64,000 nucleotides of DNA from Brumimicrobium aurantiacum (GTDB taxonomy: Bacteria > Bacteroidota > Bacteroidia > Flavobacteriales_D > Crocinitomicaceae). Below are positions 34,717-44,639 of this stretch, piece by piece. How positions within the stretch are numbered: the first letter of the stretch is position 1; each line of letters opens with the position of its first letter. The notes beneath the pieces were generated by a model that was given only the letters and a program-made list of their open reading frames with translations, was not told the DNA's origin and did no database searches. Location: positions 298,101 through 362,100 of the forward strand of contig NZ_QURB01000002.1 in NCBI RefSeq assembly GCF_003402975.1, in the 5' to 3' direction. The translations under genes and the position numbers were made by a program.

Positions 34717-36027
34717 ATGAAAATAATAAAATTCGGAGGTACTTCATTAGGAAGTGCGGAACGCATGCAAAAAGTTGCTGAAATCATTAAAAATGAGAAT
34801 GCAATTATAGTTTTATCAGCCATTAGTGGAACTACAAATTCACTTACAGAAATCGTTGATCATTTGTATAAAAATGAAAGAAGCGCTGTTAAGGAAATTA
34901 TTGTAGAATTACGAAAACACTATCAGAACTATATTGAAAACCTACTTCAATCAAAGACTCAATTAGAAAAGGCCAAAGAATTGGTAAACAGTCATTTCAA
35001 CCATATTGATTCATTTACAGAGGATTTATTTACCATGCATGAAGAAAAGACGATTCTAGCGCAAGGTGAGTTACTTTCTACAGCAATGTTCCAACTTTAT
35101 CTTGAAGAAAAAGGGGCTTCTTCTTGTTTGATTTCGGCCTTAGATTTCATGAGAATTGATAAAGATTTAGAGCCAGATAATTTCTATATCCAACACAATT
35201 TACAACGTGAATTAAGTCTATGTGATTGTCAATTATACATCACACAAGGATACATTTGTAGAAACTTTTTTGGTGAAATAGACAATTTAAAACGTGGTGG
35301 TAGTGATTATACAGCTGCACTAATCGGATCTGCAGTAAAAGCAGAAGAAATTGAAATTTGGACAGACATAGACGGGATGCATAACAACGACCCTAGAGTT
35401 GTTGAGGACACCTACTCTATTCAGCACTTATCATACGATGAAGCTGCCGAGTTGGCTTATTTTGGAGCAAAAATATTGCATCCGGCAAGTATTTACCCTG
35501 CACAAATTAATAACATTCCAATTTTATTGAAAAATACCTTAAATCCTGAACAAGAAGGAACACGTATCGAAAAGGAAGTTGGAGAACGTGAATTTACTGC
35601 TGTTGCAGCAAAAGATGGTATTACAGCCATCAATATTAAGTCGGGAAGAATGCTTCTGGCCTACGGTTTTTTAAGAAAGATATTTGATATTTTCGAACGT
35701 TACAAAACGCCGATTGATGCGATTACAACATCAGAAGTTGCAGTATCATTAACCATTGATGATAACAGTAATTTGGCTGCCATCCATGAAGAATTACGCT
35801 ATTTAGGGGAAGTTTCAATTCATGAAAACTTATCCATTGTTTGTGTTGTTGGACACTTCTCTCAAGAACAGAAAGGATCTGGAAATAAAGTGTTTGACAG
35901 CTTGAAGGAAATTCCTATTCGTATGGTATCCTATGGAGGAAGTCAGCATAACGTTTCTATCGTAATTGAAACGAAATACAAGAAAGAAGCAATGATTGCA
36001 TTGAATAATGGACTTTTTAATCAGTAG
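34717..36027 (+). CDS. Aspartate kinase
   Basis: Aspartokinase phosphorylates aspartate to start synthesis of lysine, threonine and methionine. The 436-residue protein begins MKIIKFGGTSLGSAERM (the canonical KFGGTS kinase loop), has the substrate segment NLKRGGSDYTAALIG and ends in two ACT domains (about 290-430) for feedback control. The ATG at 34717 is preferred to the upstream TTG. lysA follows 4 bp later, which suggests that this isozyme serves lysine or diaminopimelate synthesis and may be lysine-inhibited (inference). It is monofunctional; no homoserine dehydrogenase domain is fused. Confidence 0.95.
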   Translation: MKIIKFGGTSLGSAERMQKVAEIIKNENAIIVLSAISGTTNSLTEIVDHLYKNERSAVKEIIVELRKHYQNYIENLLQSKTQLEKAKELVNSHFNHIDSFTEDLFTMHEEKTILAQGELLSTAMFQLYLEEKGASSCLISALDFMRIDKDLEPDNFYIQHNLQRELSLCDCQLYITQGYICRNFFGEIDNLKRGGSDYTAALIGSAVKAEEIEIWTDIDGMHNNDPRVVEDTYSIQHLSYDEAAELAYFGAKILHPASIYPAQINNIPILLKNTLNPEQEGTRIEKEVGEREFTAVAAKDGITAINIKSGRMLLAYGFLRKIFDIFERYKTPIDAITTSEVAVSLTIDDNSNLAAIHEELRYLGEVSIHENLSIVCVVGHFSQEQKGSGNKVFDSLKEIPIRMVSYGGSQHNVSIVIETKYKKEAMIALNNGLFNQ

Positions 36028-36030
36028 AAA

Positions 36031-37170
36031 ATGAATTTAGAGAACATTAAACAGCAAAAGACGCCTTTCTATTATTACGACTTAGCATTGCTAAATGAAA
36101 CTTTAGAAGATGCGAAAATCAACGCACAGAAGTATAATTATCATATTCATTATGCATTAAAAGCAAATACAAATACCAAAATCTTACAACCGATAAAAGA
36201 ATTAGGTTTTGGTGCAGATTGTGTTAGTGGAAATGAAGTTCTACGTGCTTTAGAAGTGGGCTTTGCTCCTGCTGAAATTGCTTTTGCTGGTGTAGGGAAA
36301 TCTGACGAGGAAATTAATATTGGATTAGACAATGACATTTTCGCTTTTAATTGTGAATCAATTGAAGAAATTGAAGTGATAAATGAATTGGCGAAAGCTA
36401 AAAATAAGATTGCCAAAATTGCTTTACGCCTGAATCCTAATGTTGATGCAAAGACTCATAAATATATAACAACAGGTTTAGAAGAAAATAAATTTGGAAT
36501 CAATAGTTGGGAATTAGAAAATATCATCGATATACTGCCTAAGCTGGAAAATATAGTGCTTACAGGTTTACATTTTCACATTGGTTCTCAAATCACATCA
36601 ATGACACCTTTTAAGAACCTTTGTATTCGTGTGAATGAGTTAAATACATGGTTTAAAGAACAAAACATAGAGATTAAACACCTCAATTTAGGTGGTGGTT
36701 TAGGAATTGATTACAACGAACCAGAAGCTAATCCAATTCCGGATTTCGAATTATTTTTTGGAGTTTTCAATCAATTTTTAGAGCCTTTTCCTCATCAAGA
36801 AATTCATTTTGAGTTGGGACGTTCGCTCGTTGCTAATTGTGGAAGCTTGATTTCTAAAGTACTCTACATCAAAAAAGGAATCAAAACAAACTTCGCTATT
36901 TTAGATGCTGGGATGACTGAATTAATTCGTCCAGCGATTTACCAAGCTTATCATAACATTGAAAATCTTACTTCCACTTCAAATGAAGTTGAGTTTTATG
37001 ATGTTGTAGGGCCAATTTGTGAATCATCTGATTGCTTTGGTAAGCGCGTTCAACTCAAAGAAACAAAACGTGGTGATTTCATTAAGATTCACAGTACAGG
37101 TGCTTATGGAGAGGTAATGTCATCAAAGTATAACCTTCGTGAACCAAATCCTGTGATTTACAAAGATTAG
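36031..37170 (+). CDS. lysA: Diaminopimelate decarboxylase
   Basis: LysA makes lysine from meso-diaminopimelate, the last step of the pathway, using PLP. The 379-residue protein has the PLP lysine in HYALKANTN, HFHIGSQ, the phosphate-binding GGGLGIDY, and the active-site GPICESSDCFG containing the catalytic Cys. The N-terminus is shorter than in many LysA proteins, which accounts for the length near 380. It is in an operon with aspartokinase (4-bp gap), and a stem-loop lies just after it. Confidence 0.96.
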   Translation: MNLENIKQQKTPFYYYDLALLNETLEDAKINAQKYNYHIHYALKANTNTKILQPIKELGFGADCVSGNEVLRALEVGFAPAEIAFAGVGKSDEEINIGLDNDIFAFNCESIEEIEVINELAKAKNKIAKIALRLNPNVDAKTHKYITTGLEENKFGINSWELENIIDILPKLENIVLTGLHFHIGSQITSMTPFKNLCIRVNELNTWFKEQNIEIKHLNLGGGLGIDYNEPEANPIPDFELFFGVFNQFLEPFPHQEIHFELGRSLVANCGSLISKVLYIKKGIKTNFAILDAGMTELIRPAIYQAYHNIENLTSTSNEVEFYDVVGPICESSDCFGKRVQLKETKRGDFIKIHSTGAYGEVMSSKYNLREPNPVIYKD

Positions 37171-37187
37171 AGCGTACTTATCTCACT

Positions 37188-37230
37188 CAGCAATGCAGGA
37201 AAGTTTTATCAATATTGATAAGTCTTGCTG
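37188..37230 (+). terminator. Stem-loop after lysA
   Basis: CAGCAA (37188-37193) pairs with TTGCTG (37225-37230) around an inner perfect palindrome TATCAATATTGATA (37207-37220). A T-rich run (TTGTTGTTTGATTTTT) follows, so this is a possible but imperfect terminator of the lysine operon. Confidence 0.45.
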
Positions 37231-37367
37231 TATTGTTGTTTGATTTTTAAAACTAAAATCTGTTCTAAAAGGGTTAAATAAATGCAAATATCAAAATCTT
37301 AAGCTACTCTATACCCTATAATAATTGCATAAATTGTATATTGTCGACCGATCTAAAATCGATTAAA

Positions 37368-39215
37368 ATGGAAGACAAAAAAATACTTACTTACGTAGAA
37401 AATGTTGTTAAAAACATGCCAGAGGACTGGATTAAATTGACAACGCACAGACTAGATATTTACGAAGAGAAATTGGCCAAAACACAGTTTTTGGAGCAGT
37501 TTGAGACATTATTTGAAAACAACACATTCGACAACTCGGCGCTTAAGATTTTACCAACCGCCTACGATTATATTAGATTAGGACATCCTTTGTCAACAGT
37601 TTTAGAATGGACAATTGCCAAACTAAACAATCTTGAATCTGACCAAGTTATAAGTTTCTCTTCTGCTGTTACTCCAATTTTAGCAGTATTGAGAACAAAT
37701 TTATTGGATAATAAAAAAACACAGATTGTTTATACTGATCACCTTCCTGAATCATTTGATGCGGAATTAATTAAATCAGTTTACGGTTATAATTTTGAGT
37801 TAAACAAAATAAATGACTTAAGCGAACTTAAATCTTTTGAAGGAAGTACGATATTGGTATCGAATGAATCAAAAGTGAGTGCTAAGTTTGATCTTTCAGC
37901 AAATGTTGACTTTCACTTGAGTTTGTATGACGAATTAGGAAGTATTATTATCGTTAACGGTGAAAAGAATGAAGCGTATATTTCTGCAATTCAACATGTA
38001 CGTAGAAGAGAAACGATTTCTATGACGCCAGCAGATTCTTACAAGGCAATTCAATTGATTCTTGGTCAAGAAACTGAGAATGTTGATCAATCAGCTTTAA
38101 AGGAGAATAAAAAAGCTGTTGTGAAGACTTTACAAAAAATTGCGGGATCTAATTCAAAAGCATTATTTGCCTCAAGTGGATTATCTATGCAATATGCTAT
38201 AATGATGGGACTTGTAGATGACGCATTAGAAAATCATAAAGGGAAAGAGATTAAATTTATTGTTCCTCCAAACTGTTATGGTGGAACCAATGATCAAGCG
38301 AGAAGAGTTGCTGCTTGTTTAGACAATGTAGAAGTTGTTGACTTACCTGTTGACGGTGAAAATGATATGGTGAGCAGTACTGACAAAGTATTGGAAGAAA
38401 TTGCTGAAATGGATGCTGTTCCTTACATCATCGCTGAAATTCCAACTAACCCACGTGTTGAAGTTCCTGTTTTAGAAGATTTAAAAGCGGCTTTAAAGAA
38501 AGAACGTAAAACAAAGAACGGAGACATCGCAATTGATCCAGTTTTCATATTAGACCAAACATTTTGCCCAAACGTTCACTTTTTAGGAGAAGGTGAAATT
38601 TTATCTGAAGTAAGAACGATTTCTTATGCTAGTGGTTCAAAATTCCCAAGTGGAGGAAAATGTACAGCAGGATATTGTATTGGAAATGCTAAAACGGATG
38701 ATTTATTAGATAAGATTGAAACACATTTAACTTTATGTGATAACGAAGCGACAGCATTACAATATTCAGTTTTAGCTGAACAAATGCCATCAATGAACGC
38801 TAGAATAAAGTCAGCATACGAAAACACACGTAAATTTGTAAACTTTATTGAAGAGGTTCTGCCTGAAGCAAAAATCAACTTTGTTTCTGAGGAATTAGCA
38901 AAAGAAGACTTCACTCCTTCTGTTTTCTCATTAGATCTTCCAACTAAAGGAAATACTCCAGAAGAAAAGGAAGCTTACAAACGTGAATTAAACTTGAAAC
39001 TCATTAATATGATGATTACTGAGATACCGGACGAAAGTAAGTACTGTGTGAGTTATGGTCAGTTGAAAGGTTGTTATTGGACAATTCCAGCGACATCAAC
39101 TCAAGGAACTACAAAAGAAGGCGATAAAGATTACATTGCACGTGTTTCACTTTCAGGAAACATGGATTTAGAACGTCATAAAGAAGTATTTAAAGCATTT
39201 GTAGAGAGTATTTAA
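37368..39215 (+). CDS. Long PLP-dependent transferase of the Cys/Met metabolism family
   Basis: The 615-residue protein (ATG at 37368; an upstream TTG at 37341 is not preferred) is about 200 residues longer than cystathionine synthases or lyases. Residues about 265-600 have the family motifs in order: PPNCYGGTNDQ, EIPTNPRVEVPV, FILDQTFCPN and SYASGSKFPSGGK with the PLP lysine K425. Residues about 65-235 carry faint echoes of the same fold (YDYIRLGHP, SFSSAVTP, SMTPADSYKAI) but no PLP lysine. Substrate is unknown; a sulfur-amino-acid lyase or synthase activity is likely. A strong terminator follows. Confidence 0.85.
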   Translation: MEDKKILTYVENVVKNMPEDWIKLTTHRLDIYEEKLAKTQFLEQFETLFENNTFDNSALKILPTAYDYIRLGHPLSTVLEWTIAKLNNLESDQVISFSSAVTPILAVLRTNLLDNKKTQIVYTDHLPESFDAELIKSVYGYNFELNKINDLSELKSFEGSTILVSNESKVSAKFDLSANVDFHLSLYDELGSIIIVNGEKNEAYISAIQHVRRRETISMTPADSYKAIQLILGQETENVDQSALKENKKAVVKTLQKIAGSNSKALFASSGLSMQYAIMMGLVDDALENHKGKEIKFIVPPNCYGGTNDQARRVAACLDNVEVVDLPVDGENDMVSSTDKVLEEIAEMDAVPYIIAEIPTNPRVEVPVLEDLKAALKKERKTKNGDIAIDPVFILDQTFCPNVHFLGEGEILSEVRTISYASGSKFPSGGKCTAGYCIGNAKTDDLLDKIETHLTLCDNEATALQYSVLAEQMPSMNARIKSAYENTRKFVNFIEEVLPEAKINFVSEELAKEDFTPSVFSLDLPTKGNTPEEKEAYKRELNLKLINMMITEIPDESKYCVSYGQLKGCYWTIPATSTQGTTKEGDKDYIARVSLSGNMDLERHKEVFKAFVESI

Positions 39216-39234
39216 GAATCTACAACTCAAAATT

Positions 39235-39289
39235 AAGGTTGATTTGAATCACTAGGACAGTAGTTTTAGGTTTCAAATCAACCTTTTTT
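39235..39289 (+). terminator. Strong terminator of the PLP-enzyme gene
   Basis: AAGGTTGATTTGAA (39235-39248) pairs perfectly over 14 bp with TTCAAATCAACCTT (39272-39285) around a 23-nt loop and is followed by T residues. Confidence 0.85.
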
Positions 39290-39493
39290 CATTTAAGACC
39301 AAACCTAATAATTCTATATCCCTACTGACTTTTTACAGCGAAAGTGTGTCATTTCCTTACAAAAACACTACTTAATCATGTATTTCACAAGTATAAGTTC
39401 ATTCCTAAACCTTAAATCTTTGATTTATGAAACGAGAAAGGTATTTTTATAAATATGATTTTCAAATACAACATTTTATACTTAAACAACTAG

Positions 39494-40774
39494 ATGCTAA
39501 AAAAAACAATTAAATTCTTAAAGCAAAAATACATTGTAATTACGCAAAGTATTGCCTTTTTTCCGGTCTTAATCAGCTTAATATTTTTTATCCTAGCGAT
39601 CATTAGTATTAATGTAGAAAATACCGAGTTCATTAATTCAATTAAGGAAAAAGTTCCTTATTTATTTATCAAAGACTATGAAACAGCAAGGGCGATTTTA
39701 TCTACAATAATTGGTGGAATTTTATCTTTAACTGTTTTTAGTTTTTCGATGGTGATGGTTGTTTTAAACCAAGCTTCTTCAAGCTTTTCACCACGATTAT
39801 TACCGAGTTTAGTTTCTAATGTAAGACATCAAATTATACTTGGATTTTACATCGGTACTTTGCTTTTTTGTATCATTTCATTTACAGCTTTAGGTGCTTA
39901 CGGAGTTGATGCTGATTCACTTGGACTTTCAACAATGTTGGCCGCTATTGCTAGTTTAATATGTATAGGTTTATTCGTTTATTTCATCAATAGCATTTCT
40001 GTTGCGATTCAAATTCATAATATTATTGATAAGATTTATGATGGTACAAAATGTTTTTTGGATGCCGAATTGAAAAAACAAAAAGAGAATAAAATCGTTA
40101 CCAATACTCAAAATTCGGAGGATTGGACAACGATAAAAATTGATAGAACGGGTTATTACAGAAGTTTTGATGTTTCATTACTTACAAAATCGATCAGAGA
40201 AAAAGGAAATCATATTATCATACTTCCTTATGTTAATCAGCACATCTGGAAAGGTATGCCTGTATTGAAGGTGAAAAATTTTATTGACGAAGATGAGTTG
40301 GAAAATTTACTTTTCTGCTTTGATATTTCACCGGACCGTCATGCAGGAGAGAATAATGAAACAGGATTAATTAAACTTATGGAAGTAGCGGTTAAAGCAA
40401 TGTCACCAGGTATAAATGATCCCGGAACGGCAATAAATGCAATTAATAAAATTGGTCAGTTACTCAACCTCTACTTAGAATTTCCAGAATCGAATTCTCG
40501 ATATGTAATTAATGATAAAATTACCATTACCGATTTTAAAATTACTGCTAAGGAAATGATGCGAATGATTATTCAACCCATACGTTTGTATGCCAAACAC
40601 GACAACTCTGTAATGTACGTATTGATTAAATCTTTGCAATTTATATGTGAAAACCCAAATATTTCAGAACTAAACAAATCAACGATAAAAAAGGAGCTTG
40701 ACGCTATTAAAGAAGATATTGATAAAAATGTTGAAAACAGTTATGATAAACAAGCGTTAATTGATGTTTTATAA
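39494..40774 (+). CDS. DUF2254 membrane protein
   Basis: The 426-residue protein has about four membrane helices in its first 185 residues (two N-terminal helices flanking a short exposed loop, then two more), a signature SSSFSPRLLPSLVSN near residue 95, and a soluble C-terminal domain with AVKAMSPGINDPGTAINAI. These features match DUF2254, a family of predicted inner-membrane proteins without a known function. It is encoded alone and no promoter consensus was found. Confidence 0.88.
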   Translation: MLKKTIKFLKQKYIVITQSIAFFPVLISLIFFILAIISINVENTEFINSIKEKVPYLFIKDYETARAILSTIIGGILSLTVFSFSMVMVVLNQASSSFSPRLLPSLVSNVRHQIILGFYIGTLLFCIISFTALGAYGVDADSLGLSTMLAAIASLICIGLFVYFINSISVAIQIHNIIDKIYDGTKCFLDAELKKQKENKIVTNTQNSEDWTTIKIDRTGYYRSFDVSLLTKSIREKGNHIIILPYVNQHIWKGMPVLKVKNFIDEDELENLLFCFDISPDRHAGENNETGLIKLMEVAVKAMSPGINDPGTAINAINKIGQLLNLYLEFPESNSRYVINDKITITDFKITAKEMMRMIIQPIRLYAKHDNSVMYVLIKSLQFICENPNISELNKSTIKKELDAIKEDIDKNVENSYDKQALIDVL

Positions 40775-41149
40775 ATTAGAATTATAAACAAGGCCCAAGA
40801 TTTTCATATTAAAAGAATACAAAGTAAAGGCGAGATTCTTCTCGTGGTCGTCTGAATCCTAACTATCACTAACTTTAAAATTACAAATATTTCTTAATCC
40901 AACAACCACTACTCCCTAAAACGAGATAAAATCGAACTCCAGTGGGAATTCACCTTTCACCTCTTTTGCTTTTGAGCAAAAGCAATTCATCTGGTACACC
41001 CACACCAGATAATAGAATTGCATATTTTCAATAATAGGATTTCTAATCATTTTCTTCTTTTAAGAATCCTATCTATTCCTCAATAATTCCCGATAATAAA
41101 CCACACTCTACCCTCAATAATTCCTTACCTTTGCAACAAAACAAATATT
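40775..41149. other. 375-bp intergenic region rich in hairpins
   Basis: Three perfect stem-loops lie in one 180-bp stretch: CGAGA-TTCT-TCTCG (40831-40844), TTGCTTTT-GAGC-AAAAGCAA (40966-40985) and ATCTGGT-N8-ACCAGAT (40989-41010). Farther right, CTCAATAATTCC occurs twice (about 41072 and 41113) before the promoter of the HAD gene. No open frame of note is present. None of the hairpins has a clear T-tract, so a structured RNA or attenuator is as likely as a terminator. Confidence 0.5.
41126..41133 (+). promoter_or_regulatory. -7 element (TACCTTTG) of the HAD phosphatase gene
   Basis: TACCTTTG matches TAnnTTTG and lies 17 bp before the GTG start at 41150. Confidence 0.5.
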
Positions 41150-41821
41150 GTGAATTTTAAAGGCAAAGAACTCATTATTTTCGATTTTGATGGAACGCTA
41201 ATCAATAGTATTCCTGATCTTACTTTGGCAATTAATAGTATGCTGAAGCAATTTGATTTGACCCCGTTAAGTATTCAACAAGTGACTCCTTTTATTGGAA
41301 ATGGAGCCAAACCCTTGGTGAAAAGAGCATTGGCAGAAGCTTTAAAACAAAATCCGGAGAGATTCATCGATTTCAATCAAGCTTTTGATATATACTTAAA
41401 AGCATATCAATCCATTACGTGCAAAGACACTTTCTTGTATGACGGTGTACTCGAAACATTAGAATATTTAGATCAAAATGCTTACAAAATGGTGATTTGC
41501 ACCAATAAGCCTTTTAAATTTATCGAACCAATTTTAGATACATTAAACATCAAACATTTCTTTAAATTATGGATTGGTGAAGATTCTTTAGCAGAGAAAA
41601 AACCAAATGCCCTTCCACTTGTTCACTTAGTGAATTCAATGTATTCGACAATTGAAAAAAGTATAATGGTAGGAGATTCTAAAAATGATATTCTTGCAGC
41701 TAAAAATGCTCAAATGGAGAGTATTGGTGTAAGTTACGGCTATAATTACAATGAAAATATTGCAGATTATCAGCCAACGATTGTTGTGGACCATTTTGCC
41801 AACTTAAAATCATTCTTTTAA
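41150..41821 (+). CDS. HAD-family phosphatase (phosphoglycolate-phosphatase-like)
   Basis: The 223-residue protein has HAD motif I FDFDGTLINS (nucleophile Asp of DFDGT), motif II in MVICTNKP, a lysine in EKKPNALPL and motif IV in MVGDSKNDILAAK, with a helical cap between motifs I and II. It resembles Gph phosphoglycolate phosphatases, but HAD substrates cannot be assigned from sequence alone. It begins with GTG at 41150, where the motif-I spacing is normal. The FAD-oxidoreductase ATG follows its stop codon directly. Confidence 0.88.
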   Translation: MNFKGKELIIFDFDGTLINSIPDLTLAINSMLKQFDLTPLSIQQVTPFIGNGAKPLVKRALAEALKQNPERFIDFNQAFDIYLKAYQSITCKDTFLYDGVLETLEYLDQNAYKMVICTNKPFKFIEPILDTLNIKHFFKLWIGEDSLAEKKPNALPLVHLVNSMYSTIEKSIMVGDSKNDILAAKNAQMESIGVSYGYNYNENIADYQPTIVVDHFANLKSFF

Positions 41822-43252
41822 ATGAATAAAATTTATAACGTTGGTGTAATTGGTGGTGGTGTTTCAGGTGTTATTACGGCCTTAGAATTGGCGAAAAATG
41901 GAGTTGAAACTGTTTTGTTTGAACAAAAAAATAGTGTTGTCAACGGCCCCCCTTTTTGTCATTTGCATGCTGGGGGAAATTTATATCCAGATATTTCTGA
42001 TGAACAGTGTCGTATTTTAATGAAGCAATCTATTGAAATGGCGCGTTTGTTTCCTCAGTCTATTGATAAAAGACCAACATTTATAAGTATTCCGAAGACT
42101 CAGAAATACGACGTAAACAAAATTCAAAGTCGTTTGGAGATGTTGGTTGAATATTACAAAAGTTTAATTGATGAAGATCCTGAAAATGAAATCTTAGGAG
42201 CTCCTGAAGATTATTTCAAATCCTTTTCAAAAGCAGAAATTAAAGCATTAGCTGAAAAACCTGAAGTTAAAATTCCAAGTACTGCTGATGAATGGATGAC
42301 CAATTCGCTCAAATTTATTGATTACGAAAAACTAAAAACTCCCGTTAGCATTGTTCAAGAATATGGCTGGAATTTGTTTAGACTGGCTGCTCAAGCACAA
42401 TTGGCATTGAATAAATCTGAAAACTGCTTATTAAAGACAAATACGGAAGTTAAATCGATTAAAGATGTTCGTAATCAAAAAGTAGATTACAACTGGGAAA
42501 TTCACACAGAAAATGATGTTTTTAAAGTGAATTACTTGGTCAATTCATGCGGATTCAAAACAGGACAATTCGATGAATCCTTACACATCAAAAACGAGCG
42601 TTTAATTGAATTTAAAGCGGCTTATGTTTCCAAATGGCAGCCTATTTTAGGATTAATTCCAGAACTTATTTTTCATGGAGAACGTGGTACACCCAATGGA
42701 ATGGTGCAATTGACGCCGTATAGCGACGATTATTATCAAATTCATGGAATGACCCAAAACATCACTTTATTTAAAGATGGATTAATTCATGCTAAGAAAA
42801 ATGAAGCACAACCTAAATTTAAAGCAGATATCAATCAGAAATTAGATAAAGGTTGGGATGAGAAGGACATTGAGCAAAGAACCAAAAGTGCGATTACATC
42901 TGTAGCCCATTACCTTCCTGATTTTGCGTCTGCAACCGTTGGTGGTCCTCCCCTTTTTGGCGCTCAACAAATCCCTGGTGATGACGCTACTTTAAGAGTT
43001 GGTGAAGTGAGTTTTCCATACAAATCTTACGCACGTAGCGAAATCGTGAAAGCTTCCTCTGCATTAACAGTGGCCAATCAGATTATTGATAAAATTCAAG
43101 AAGAAGGAATCATTCCATTGCTGAAAAAGAAAAGCCTCAATAACTTTTTACTCGAAGCAGTTTCAAAAAATGAAATTGATGAATTCTCCATGGAATTAGC
43201 TATTGAGCGTGGTTATCCGGGTGCTTTATCAAAGTTGGTGATGAATTTATAA
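41822..43252 (+). CDS. FAD-dependent oxidoreductase of the DAO superfamily
   Basis: The 476-residue protein has an N-terminal FAD-binding Rossmann motif (VIGGGVSGVITALELAKNGV, residues 9-28) and a conserved HLHAGGNLYPDIS segment at about 48-60, with a substrate domain in the middle. Its closest recognisable type is a DAO-like or malate:quinone-oxidoreductase-like flavoprotein, but no catalytic set is certain. It is directly adjacent to the HAD phosphatase gene, which suggests a two-gene operon. Confidence 0.75.
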   Translation: MNKIYNVGVIGGGVSGVITALELAKNGVETVLFEQKNSVVNGPPFCHLHAGGNLYPDISDEQCRILMKQSIEMARLFPQSIDKRPTFISIPKTQKYDVNKIQSRLEMLVEYYKSLIDEDPENEILGAPEDYFKSFSKAEIKALAEKPEVKIPSTADEWMTNSLKFIDYEKLKTPVSIVQEYGWNLFRLAAQAQLALNKSENCLLKTNTEVKSIKDVRNQKVDYNWEIHTENDVFKVNYLVNSCGFKTGQFDESLHIKNERLIEFKAAYVSKWQPILGLIPELIFHGERGTPNGMVQLTPYSDDYYQIHGMTQNITLFKDGLIHAKKNEAQPKFKADINQKLDKGWDEKDIEQRTKSAITSVAHYLPDFASATVGGPPLFGAQQIPGDDATLRVGEVSFPYKSYARSEIVKASSALTVANQIIDKIQEEGIIPLLKKKSLNNFLLEAVSKNEIDEFSMELAIERGYPGALSKLVMNL

Positions 43253-43511
43253 GCTCATGAAATATTTTGACTATTTTTTATTTTTAAAGAATATAGCTAA
43301 CTCTTACACAAAGAAGTTGGACAAATTTATTATAATCCTAAAACAGTTTAATGTTAATTTTTAAGATCTATCCGACATAGTCGTTCGAGATGACTTTGTA
43401 AGTTAAAAGAAAAAAGGTGAAGTCAAAGGAAAAATTGTGCTGAAAGTCGGTTAAATAAGGATTTTATCATTGATTATATAATCTTAACTATTTCATGCTA
43501 ACAAAATAAAT

Positions 43512-44051
43512 ATGATTAAAAAAAATAGTGTTTTTATCGCAACAAGTATTGACGGTTACATTGCCGACAAAGATGGTGGAATTGATTGGTTGAATCTGAT
43601 ACCCAATCCTGACAACAATGATATGGGGTACGTGGAGTTTACTTCTCAAATTGATGCACTTGTAATGGGCCGAACAACATTTGAAACTGTTCTAGGTTTT
43701 GATGTTGATTGGCCATACGAAAAACCTGTATTTGTACTGAGCACAACTCTTGAGAAAATTCCTGAAAGTCATAAAGGAAAAGCATTTTTAGTAAAAGGTA
43801 CTTTAGCAGAAATCTTAAGTCAAATTCATGAAAAAGGATATCACCAACTTTATATAGATGGTGGAACGACAATACGTAATTTCTTAAAAGAAGATTTAAT
43901 CGATGAAATGATACTAACCACTATTCCAATTTTACTTGGTGGTGGAGCTTCATTGTTTACTGAGTTACCTCAAAAACTTACTTTTGATTTGATTGAAACA
44001 AAAACCTATATGAATCAAATTACACAGCACCATTATAAAAGGAAAAAATAA
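43512..44051 (+). CDS. Dihydrofolate-reductase-family protein (RibD C-terminal type)
   Basis: The 179-residue protein has the fold of the RibD C-terminal reductase/DHFR: VFIATSIDGYIADKDGGIDW at the N-terminus, MGRTTFE in the middle and YIDGGTTI for NADPH binding. It lacks the conserved residues expected for a true folate reductase and is usually listed as a DHFR-family protein of unknown substrate. It stands alone, 259 bp after the flavoprotein gene, in a gap where nothing else is seen. Confidence 0.9.
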   Translation: MIKKNSVFIATSIDGYIADKDGGIDWLNLIPNPDNNDMGYVEFTSQIDALVMGRTTFETVLGFDVDWPYEKPVFVLSTTLEKIPESHKGKAFLVKGTLAEILSQIHEKGYHQLYIDGGTTIRNFLKEDLIDEMILTTIPILLGGGASLFTELPQKLTFDLIETKTYMNQITQHHYKRKK

Positions 44052-44125
44052 ATGGTGATTTGAATTAGATAATTAGAACTTTCTAATTGAAGCATAAGGT
44101 ATTAAAAATTAAATATACAAAAAAG

Positions 44126-44524
44126 ATGACAATAAACAATAATACCATTTCCAAAGGGTTTGTACTTGCTGGACTTACGAATAGTTCAGTGCTTATATTT
44201 TCAAAATTATTCACTAATCCTGTAATCGCAGAATTCGATACAACAGTAATGTCTAATTTTGGTTTACTGATGATTTTTATTTGGGGATTGGCCTATATCT
44301 CGATTGCTAAAAACTATCAACAAGTAAAATGGTTGGTAGCGGTTTTTGCCATTGAGAAATTTATTTATGGATTCATATGGTTACAATGGCATTTGAATCA
44401 TTCCGTTTCAGCTGTTTTTGAAAAGAATCTCTTAGCTGGAGTCTTCTACTCTATTTATGGCATAAATGATTGGTTATTTTTTATCTTCTTCTCTTTTGTG
44501 TTTATTCGGTTAATGAGAAAATAA
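44126..44524 (+). CDS. Small integral membrane protein of unknown function
   Basis: The ATG at 44126 is preferred to an upstream in-frame TTG at 44087, giving 132 residues with four hydrophobic helices (about 9-28, 40-60, 68-88 and 103-128). No family is recognised with confidence. It lies between the DHFR-like and LysE-type genes on the same strand without overlap. Confidence 0.65.
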   Translation: MTINNNTISKGFVLAGLTNSSVLIFSKLFTNPVIAEFDTTVMSNFGLLMIFIWGLAYISIAKNYQQVKWLVAVFAIEKFIYGFIWLQWHLNHSVSAVFEKNLLAGVFYSIYGINDWLFFIFFSFVFIRLMRK

Positions 44525-44639
44525 ATTATATCTACATCAGCTAAATCAATACTTTTATAAAACTGAAACTTGATTGCTTAACTATTTCATCTTTGAATCT
44601 TGATACAAATGACTAACTTTCCGTTTTTTAAATGTAATC

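Noticed and set aside
37341-37367. TTG start for the PLP enzyme
   Set aside because: It adds nine poorly conserved-looking residues before a good ATG at 37368. A TATATTG promoter-like sequence also overlaps the TTG.
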